Shown: piece by piece, positions 1 to 4,287 of the stretch
How the letters are laid out: each line of letters opens with the position of its first letter
How positions within the stretch are numbered: position 1 is the first letter of the stretch
Assembly: GCA_023401495.1 (NCBI GenBank)
Contig: JAEXDU010000106.1
Span: 1 to 9,199 of the forward strand
Source of the DNA: Bacillota bacterium
GTDB taxonomy: Bacteria; Bacillota; Clostridia; Oscillospirales; Acutalibacteraceae
Reading direction: 5' to 3'
Length of the DNA stretch: 9,199 nt
The notes under the pieces: model-generated
Seen by the model: the letters and a program-made list of their open reading frames with translations, nothing else
What the model was told of the DNA's origin: nothing
Databases searched by the model: none
Position numbers and translations under genes: made by a program

Positions 1-543
1 GACCTGCTGAGCCCCGAATTCGAGAACAGCATTTCCCTGCCGGTGCGCGATCTGGATATGTTCAACGCGCTGACTCTGCACATCCGCCGCTTCTACGGCA
101 AAGAGGGCATCGAAAAACTCGGGCGCAATCTGCTCAGCGGCATGCACCCGGCACAGATGGTCAAAGCGGGACGTCAGCAGCAGGCCCCGGCCATCTCGAT
201 TACCCCGTACTTTTTCACACAGATGCTCGACGAAAAAAGCCCGCTTGTGCCTGTCTGGCCCAAAGAGGGCGCGATCATCAGCCCCATTTTCCTGCTGACA
301 AAGGCCAGCGCCAAGGAAAAGGTCAAGCCGTTTGTGGATTTTCTTTTCTCCAAAGAGGTGGGCGAGCTGATGTCACTGAACGGCAAATTTCCCTCGACCA
401 ATCCGCTGGTGGACAACGGCCTGCGCCCCGACCAGCACTTTTTGTGGCTGGGCTGGGACTATATTCATGAGAATGATATCGGCGCGCTGATCCGCGAAAC
501 AGAACGTGACTTTTTCGCTGCCGCCGGAAGGGAGCAGTTATGA
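1..543 (+). CDS. ABC transporter-type substrate-binding protein, iron (AfuA/FbpA)-like, C-terminal part
   Basis: The reading frame is open from the first base, so the N-terminus lies outside the window; 180 residues are visible. The segment around visible residues 88-130 (GAIISPIFLLTKASAKEK, then FVDFLFSKEVGELMS) is the usual C-lobe of class II solute-binding proteins of the Fe3+/thiamine/spermidine type (COG1840-like). The family delivers a ligand to an ABC importer from outside the membrane. Here the start is missing, so a signal peptide or lipobox cannot be checked and extracellular location is unproven. The stop codon overlaps the next start (ATGA, 540-543), so the gene is translationally coupled to a GTPase and then to an ABC ATPase. 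No permease follows. The partner set is unlike a standard importer, so a cytoplasmic metal- or cofactor-binding role is an alternative. The family call is fairly sure; the ligand is unknown. Confidence 0.75.
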   Translation, partial: DLLSPEFENSISLPVRDLDMFNALTLHIRRFYGKEGIEKLGRNLLSGMHPAQMVKAGRQQQAPAISITPYFFTQMLDEKSPLVPVWPKEGAIISPIFLLTKASAKEKVKPFVDFLFSKEVGELMSLNGKFPSTNPLVDNGLRPDQHFLWLGWDYIHENDIGALIRETERDFFAAAGREQL

Positions 544-1241
544 ACCTCACGATTTTTTCCGGCCCTCCCTCGTCGGGCAAAACCGCTGTGATTCTGAAAA
601 CCATCGCCGCGCTTCAAAACCGCGGCATCAAGGTGGGCGTTGTCAAGTTCGATTGTCTGTATACCGACGACGACGTCGCCTATGAAAAGGCGGGTGTCCC
701 CGTCAAAAAGGGCCTGTCCGGCGCACTTTGCCCCGACCACTTTTTCGCCTCGAACATTGAGGAAATCGTACGGTGGGGCAACCGCATCGGCCTCGATCTT
801 CTCATCAGCGAATCCGCCGGACTGTGCAACCGCTGCTCCCCTTACCTGAAGGACATCAAGGGCATCTGCGTGATCGACAACCTTTCGGGCATCAACACCC
901 CGAAGAAAATCGGCCCCCTGCTCAAATCCGCGGACATCGTCGTCATCACCAAGGGCGACATTGTATCGCAGGCGGAGCGCGAGGTGTTCGCCTCGCGTGT
1001 CAGCTCGGTCAATCCCCGCGCCGTCGTGATGCACGTCAACGGCCTGACCGGCCAGGGCGCCTATGAGCTGGGAACTCTCGTATACGATGAATCCAAACGC
1101 GTGGATTCGGTACAGGGCGTGCAGCTGCGCTTCCCCATGCCGGCGGCCCTGTGTTCGTATTGCCTGGGTGAAACGAGAATCGGCGAGAATTACCAGCTGG
1201 GGAACGTCAAGAAAATGGATTTGGGGGAGGACCCGGCATGA
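540..1241 (+). CDS. HypB/UreG/CobW-like P-loop GTPase with two CxxC motifs
   Basis: A 233-residue SIMIBI-class NTPase. The Walker A motif GPPSSGKT is at residues 8-15. KFDCLYTDDDVAYEKAGVPV (36-55) matches the Asp/Thr-rich switch segment of HypB and UreG, and ISESAGLCNRC (89-99) sits where those proteins carry ESGG/ENVG. The base-recognition motif is TKGD (137-140), a variant of NKxD. Relatives deliver nickel, cobalt or other metals to enzymes in a GTP-dependent way. Unlike ordinary HypB or UreG it has CNRC (96-99) and a C-terminal CSYC (205-208), plus Cys39, Cys64 and Cys110, so metal or Fe-S binding is likely by inference. The start is set by the ATGA overlap with the preceding gene and by GGAAGGGAG at 526-534. 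The target is unknown: no hydrogenase or urease genes are visible nearby. Confidence 0.8.
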   Translation: MNLTIFSGPPSSGKTAVILKTIAALQNRGIKVGVVKFDCLYTDDDVAYEKAGVPVKKGLSGALCPDHFFASNIEEIVRWGNRIGLDLLISESAGLCNRCSPYLKDIKGICVIDNLSGINTPKKIGPLLKSADIVVITKGDIVSQAEREVFASRVSSVNPRAVVMHVNGLTGQGAYELGTLVYDESKRVDSVQGVQLRFPMPAALCSYCLGETRIGENYQLGNVKKMDLGEDPA

Positions 1242-2242
1242 ATGAGAAAACCATTGCACAGATTTTGACGGAATACCCGTTTGTATCCGATTACTTTTCG
1301 CTGAACAAGCTGGATGTGACCGGATATGAATCGATGACCTTCCCCCTGTTTTTAGAACACTTTTCCCCCATCGAGCTGGAGGACCTTGCCATCGATAAGG
1401 AAAGCCTGCTGGCCGACCTGCCGGTTTTCATCCAGCAGATGAATGATTTTCTGGGGCTGGATACTTCTTCGCTTGTCCACTCGCTGACGATTCTTCCGGG
1501 ACACGACAAAACCGGCGTACCGGAAGGCTTTGAGAGCCTGACGGTCAGCAGCTCGCAGATCATTTCGATCGTGGGGCCGACCGGCTCCGGCAAAAGCCGC
1601 CTGCTGGCGGACCTTGAATGGGTCGCGCAGGGCGACACCCCGACCGGGCGCAGCATCCTCATCAACGAAGAAAAGCCGGACAACAAATGGCGTTTTTCCT
1701 CCGGCAACAAGCTCGTGGCCCAGCTTTCGCAGAATATGAACTTCGTCATGGATTTGACGGTGCAGGAGTTTCTGGAGCTGCATGCCCAGAGCCGCCTGTG
1801 CGACAACGCCGACACGGTGATCGCCCGGATTATTGAGGAGGCAAACCATCTTGCCGGGGAGCAGTTCCGTATGGATACCCCCGTCACCAGCCTGAGCGGC
1901 GGGCAGTCCCGCGCGCTGATGATCGCCGACACCGCCATTTTGAGCACCTCGCCGATCGTTTTGATCGATGAGATCGAAAACGCGGGCATCGACCGCAAGA
2001 AAGCGCTGAAGCTGCTGGTGGCGGAGGACAAAATCGTGCTGATGGCCACCCACGATCCGCTGCTCGCGCTGATTGCCGACCGGCGAATCGTGATCCGCAA
2101 CGGCGGAATTCACAGGGTGCTTTCGACCAGCGAGCAGGAGCGGCAGCTTCTGGAGGAGCTGGAGCAGATGGACGCGGTGATTCAGGGCGCCCGCCACAAG
2201 CTGCGGGACGGCCAGACGCTTTCTGTGGAAGATTTGAAATAA
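1238..2242 (+). CDS. ABC-type ATPase with extra N-terminal helical domain
   Basis: A 334-residue soluble protein. Residues about 100-290 form an ABC nucleotide-binding domain: Walker A GPTGSGKS (113-120), Q-loop Gln at about 165, signature LSGGQ (219-223), Walker B VLIDEIE (241-247) with catalytic Glu245, and H-loop THD (271-273). All catalytic elements are intact. The first 95 or so residues are not ABC-like. Their opening, TIAQILTEYPFVSDYFSLNKL (5 onward), resembles the small helical DUF1858/ScdA-N fold but lacks the usual Cys. The C-terminus (about 298-334) is helical and rich in Glu/Gln. No transmembrane segment is present. The gene overlaps the GTPase by ATGA (1238-1241) and has GGGGGAGG at 1223-1230, seven bases before the start. 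The ATPase call is firm. Whether it powers a membrane importer (permease elsewhere) or a soluble metal/cofactor transfer machine cannot be decided here. Confidence 0.85.
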   Translation: MNEKTIAQILTEYPFVSDYFSLNKLDVTGYESMTFPLFLEHFSPIELEDLAIDKESLLADLPVFIQQMNDFLGLDTSSLVHSLTILPGHDKTGVPEGFESLTVSSSQIISIVGPTGSGKSRLLADLEWVAQGDTPTGRSILINEEKPDNKWRFSSGNKLVAQLSQNMNFVMDLTVQEFLELHAQSRLCDNADTVIARIIEEANHLAGEQFRMDTPVTSLSGGQSRALMIADTAILSTSPIVLIDEIENAGIDRKKALKLLVAEDKIVLMATHDPLLALIADRRIVIRNGGIHRVLSTSEQERQLLEELEQMDAVIQGARHKLRDGQTLSVEDLK

Positions 2243-2255
2243 CTCGTTATCAACG

Positions 2256-2288
2256 AAAAAGCGCACGGATTTCTCCGTGCGCTTTTTT
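2256..2288. terminator. Bidirectional intrinsic terminator
   Basis: A perfect 9-bp stem GCGCACGGA/TCCGTGCGC (2261-2269 with 2274-2282) with loop TTTC is flanked by five A on the left and six T on the right. It therefore ends the plus-strand ABC/GTPase operon and also works on the minus strand for the convergent pseudouridine synthase, whose stop codon is at 2326-2328. Confidence 0.9.
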
Positions 2289-2325
2289 ATTGTGCTGATA
2301 TTTTAAGAAAACCAAAGCGTTCTCT

Positions 2326-3249
2326 TTACTTTATATTGGTACGCTGGAACGAGATCGATAAAAACACGGCGGGCACCTTTGCCTCAAACCGCAGCAGCTT
2401 TCCGGTTTCGGGGTGGCGCAGCTCCAGAACTCCGGCATGCAGGCCAAGCCGTTTAAAGGGATTGCTTTTCGCCCCGTACTTTTTGTCCCCTACAACGGGG
2501 CAGCCCTTTTCTGTCATGTGTACGCGAATCTGATTCTTCCGGCCGCTCTGCAGGCGAATGTCCACCAGCGAATACTCCGGAGAGATACCGATCACTTTAT
2601 AGTCTGTAATGGCTTCCAGGCCATCGTCGCTCTGCTCCCCGGAATAGACCATCGTGTTCTTCGTTTCATACAGCCAGGTATGAATCCGTCCGCTCAGCGG
2701 CTGCGGACACCCCTCCACCACGGCGGTATATGCTCTGGTTTTAACGAGTGTTCCCCACTGATCCTGCAAAGCGTATTTCATCTCCGCGGTTTTGGCGGCC
2801 AGCAGCACGCCGGAGGTGTCTCTGTCGAGTCGGTGCACAATAAAAATCCGTGCGTCCGGGTCGCTCTGGCGCACGTGCTCTGTCATCTGATGATACGCGG
2901 TGCGCTCCTTTTCCTTCTCATTGGCGATCGACAGCAGGCCGGCAGGCTTATTGATGACCAAAAGCTCGTCGTCCTCATACAGAATCTCCAGCGCGCGGCC
3001 TCCTGCGGCCGGAGCCTGCGGCGCCCAGCGAACCTGTACGGACTGCCCCGAACGCAGGGGGTAATCATGACGGGTCGCTACACGGCCCTCTACCAGCACT
3101 GCGCCGCGGGCCAGCAGCGATTTGATGTTGTTTCGCGATTTTCCCCGTAGATTATCGCGCAGAAAATCAATCAGAATCCCAGGCTCATTCACCAGTAAAA
3201 CCACCGGTGCATGCGGATTCTTCCCTCGGGACTTTTCTTTTTTTATCAT
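2326..3249 (-). CDS. RluA/RluD-family RNA pseudouridine synthase
   Basis: A 307-residue enzyme that isomerises uridine to pseudouridine in RNA, probably rRNA. Residues about 25-75 are an S4-like RNA-binding domain (ILIDFLRDNL, then NNIKSLLARGAVLVEGRV). The catalytic domain starts at about 88 with LEILYEDDELLVINKPAG. The catalytic motif HRLDRDTSG is at 139-147 with the nucleophile Asp142, followed by LQSGRKNQIRVHM (233-245) and GDKKYG (254-259). The order and length fit RluD/YjbO-type proteins. The start ATG is preceded by AAGGGGA (3254-3260, minus strand), and a short Lys/Arg-rich N-terminal extension precedes S4. The gene lies 47 bases downstream of the nitroreductase, with a terminator between them, so expression may come from read-through or a promoter I could not see. 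The exact target uridine cannot be read from the sequence. Confidence 0.93.
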   Translation of the reverse strand: MIKKEKSRGKNPHAPVVLLVNEPGILIDFLRDNLRGKSRNNIKSLLARGAVLVEGRVATRHDYPLRSGQSVQVRWAPQAPAAGGRALEILYEDDELLVINKPAGLLSIANEKEKERTAYHQMTEHVRQSDPDARIFIVHRLDRDTSGVLLAAKTAEMKYALQDQWGTLVKTRAYTAVVEGCPQPLSGRIHTWLYETKNTMVYSGEQSDDGLEAITDYKVIGISPEYSLVDIRLQSGRKNQIRVHMTEKGCPVVGDKKYGAKSNPFKRLGLHAGVLELRHPETGKLLRFEAKVPAVFLSISFQRTNIK

Positions 3250-3268
3250 GGGGTCCCCTTTCTTTCTT

Positions 3269-3294
3269 AAAAAGGGCGGCAGTGATCACCGCCC
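3269..3294 (-). terminator. Terminator of the nitroreductase gene
   Basis: On the minus strand a GGGCGG/CCGCCC stem (3294-3289 with 3279-3274) with a nine-base loop is followed by five T (3273-3269). It begins only two bases after the nitroreductase stop codon. The stem is short, so partial read-through into the pseudouridine synthase gene is possible. Confidence 0.65.
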
Positions 3295-3296
3295 GG

Positions 3297-3878
3297 TCAA
3301 CGGATGATGTGAATTGCATCCTTGCGCGGGCCGGCGGCCGGGGAAGACTTTTTCGGCCAGCCAAGCGCAAGGGTTCCATAAATATCGTGATGATCCGGAA
3401 TATCCAGTTCTGTCATTAAACTGCGAATCACAGGATGGTGTGTCAGGCCGGGCAGATGATTCAGCCAGCAGGAGCCGATCCCAAAGGAATGGGCCGCCAG
3501 CATCATATTTTCCATCGCCACGGCGGAATCGGCAAGGGCATTGACATTTTCTCGGTCGTTCGAAACAATGACATAAGTAGGGGCGTGAAACAGAAATTCC
3601 GAATCCTCCCGTTCTGCCTTCGGTTTCAGGTGGGCTACATACGGGTGGGTGTCGGGCCCGACCGAAACCGTGCGCAGGGCCTCACGCAGTGTGGCATTGA
3701 TGCGCGCCAGCACCTGCGGGTTCTGCACGGCGGTAAACTTCCAGGTTTGCAGGCTTCTGCCCGACGGCGCGTAGGTGCCGGCAAGGAGGATCTGATCCAG
3801 GCTTTCCGCCGGAATCTGCCGCTCCTCATAAGAACGGATACTGCGTCTGGTAAGAATGTTCTCCATCACCGGATTCAT
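3297..3878 (-). CDS. Nitroreductase-family FMN oxidoreductase
   Basis: A 193-residue flavoprotein. RRSIRSY (11-17) is the canonical N-terminal FMN-phosphate motif. APSGRSLQTWKF (37-48) is the second FMN-contacting segment. NALADSAVAMENMMLAAHSF (113-132) and GIGSCWL (133-139) form the core helix and strand, and LALGWP (170-175) is the C-terminal family signature. Members are usually homodimers that use NAD(P)H to reduce nitroaromatics, quinones or other small oxidants; the natural substrate is often unknown, as here. Length is normal for the compact clostridial subgroup. It is unlikely to be BluB, because there is no BluB-specific extension that I can recognise. The start is supported by GGGAGGGG (3887-3894, minus strand), eight bases upstream. 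It has its own strong promoter and a terminator, so it is largely monocistronic. Confidence 0.9.
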   Translation of the reverse strand: MNPVMENILTRRSIRSYEERQIPAESLDQILLAGTYAPSGRSLQTWKFTAVQNPQVLARINATLREALRTVSVGPDTHPYVAHLKPKAEREDSEFLFHAPTYVIVSNDRENVNALADSAVAMENMMLAAHSFGIGSCWLNHLPGLTHHPVIRSLMTELDIPDHHDIYGTLALGWPKKSSPAAGPRKDAIHIIR

Positions 3879-3894
3879 ATGGACTGCCCCTCCC

Positions 3895-3919
3895 GCACGG
3901 CAAACGGCACAGGCCGTGC
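3895..3919 (-). promoter_or_regulatory. Leader hairpin with two alternative pairings before the nitroreductase start
   Basis: In the minus-strand leader RNA, GCACGGC (3919-3913) can pair with GCCGTGC (3901-3895), or its ACGGC part can pair with the nearer GCCGT (3908-3904) around a CTGT loop. The two folds exclude each other. The longer one ends directly against the GGGAGGGG ribosome binding site (3894-3887). A regulatory effect on translation is possible but is an inference. Confidence 0.3.
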
Positions 3920-3937
3920 TGCTCTTAGTTTCATTTT

Positions 3938-3966
3938 ATTATAACGCAGATCGTAAATCTTGTCGA
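3938..3966 (-). promoter_or_regulatory. Sigma-A promoter of the nitroreductase gene
   Basis: Read on the minus strand, TCGACA (3966-3961, 5 of 6 matches to TTGACA) is followed by exactly 17 bases and a perfect TATAAT (3943-3938). Transcription should start near 3931, giving a leader of about 53 bases that contains a GC-rich hairpin just before the ribosome binding site. Confidence 0.65.
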
Positions 3967-4079
3967 TAAAAGTAGAACACCTGTATTTCTCTTAACAAGC
4001 TCTTCACGGAAGGCAAGTCCCCCGCTCACAGTAAGCCCATTGCAGGTTTTCACCCGGTAGCTCCGTTTAAAAAGCCACT

Positions 4080-4102
4080 AAAATAAAAATTATTTTTATT
4101 TT
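4080..4102. repeat. Perfect AT-only palindrome
   Basis: Arms AAAATAAAAAT (4080-4090) and ATTTTTATTTT (4092-4102) are exact inverted copies around a single T. It is the most AT-rich spot in the window. It lies directly upstream of a possible plus-strand -35 box, where an UP element would sit. It could be a promoter-stimulating tract, a protein-binding site or simple low-complexity sequence. Confidence 0.6.
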
Positions 4103-4128
4103 GAACATCGCTTTCCTCTATATAGTAT
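4101..4128 (+). promoter_or_regulatory. Possible plus-strand sigma-A promoter
   Basis: TTGAAC (4101-4106, 4 of 6 matches to TTGACA) and TAGTAT (4123-4128) are separated by 16 bases, with an A/T-only tract immediately upstream. Transcription would begin near 4135 and run into the long hairpin at 4197-4242. No plus-strand gene follows, so this would make only a short RNA or an antisense transcript. The -10 box is weak (4 of 6). Confidence 0.25.
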
Positions 4129-4192
4129 TACAATGGAAACCGGGTTGACGCTAAGGCCCTAATATTTGGTCAGAGCATGTGCGATTCCCATC

Positions 4193-4242
4193 AAAAAGAA
4201 AGCCGGAGCCGGGTGAAATCTTTCACCCGGCTCCGGCTTTCT
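4193..4242 (-). terminator. Terminator of the chemoreceptor gene with a 22-bp perfect stem
   Basis: A perfect inverted repeat joins 4197-4218 and 4221-4242, centred on the two bases TC. In the minus direction the stem runs from the outer TTTCT side through GGAGCCGGGTGAAA and is followed by a T-rich run (TTTCTTTTTG, ending near 4192). It lies 46 bases after the chemoreceptor stop. The stem is about twice the length of the other terminators here. Confidence 0.85.
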
Positions 4243-4287
4243 GCCACTGTTACCGTTTCCATAAATACACGCAGAAGCGAAGAACGC

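Larger units (their letters stand above)
3967..4196. other. Gene-free stretch with possible structured RNA
   Basis: No convincing protein gene lies here. On the minus strand, 4069-4010 contains a GAAA-capped hairpin (CGGGT/ACCTG, about 4056-4043) and a second small stem around ACTGT (about 4036-4024), followed by a G-rich run. The order GGTGAAAA, then ACTGTGAGCGG, faintly recalls the core of cobalamin riboswitches, but the spacing is short and the downstream conserved box is missing. The stretch also holds the AT palindrome and the possible plus-strand promoter listed separately. No function is assigned. Confidence 0.3.

Noticed and set aside
465..2266. Long minus-strand open frames (264 and 304 residues) opposite the GTPase and ABC ATPase genes
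   Set aside because: The plus-strand proteins show clear family motifs throughout. The antisense translations are rich in His, Arg and Gln with no recognisable domain, as expected from a GC-biased codon shadow.
3297..3878. Nitroreductase as BluB (dimethylbenzimidazole synthase), prompted by the cobalamin-like words upstream
   Set aside because: The protein has the standard compact nitroreductase layout, no BluB feature I can recognise, and its own promoter lies between the gene and those words.
4067..4108. Tiny minus-strand ORF for a 13-residue hydrophobic peptide MFKIKIIFILVAF, with AGAGGA upstream
   Set aside because: It is encoded mostly by the AT palindrome, where such Lys/Ile/Phe codons arise by chance. 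There is no clear promoter at a suitable distance and no partner RNA is evident.
4135..4180. Resemblance of GACGCTAAGGCCCTAA (plus strand) to part of a cyclic-di-GMP-I riboswitch
   Set aside because: The GNRA hairpin, the tetraloop receptor arrangement and the closing stem are absent, and no gene follows on that strand.
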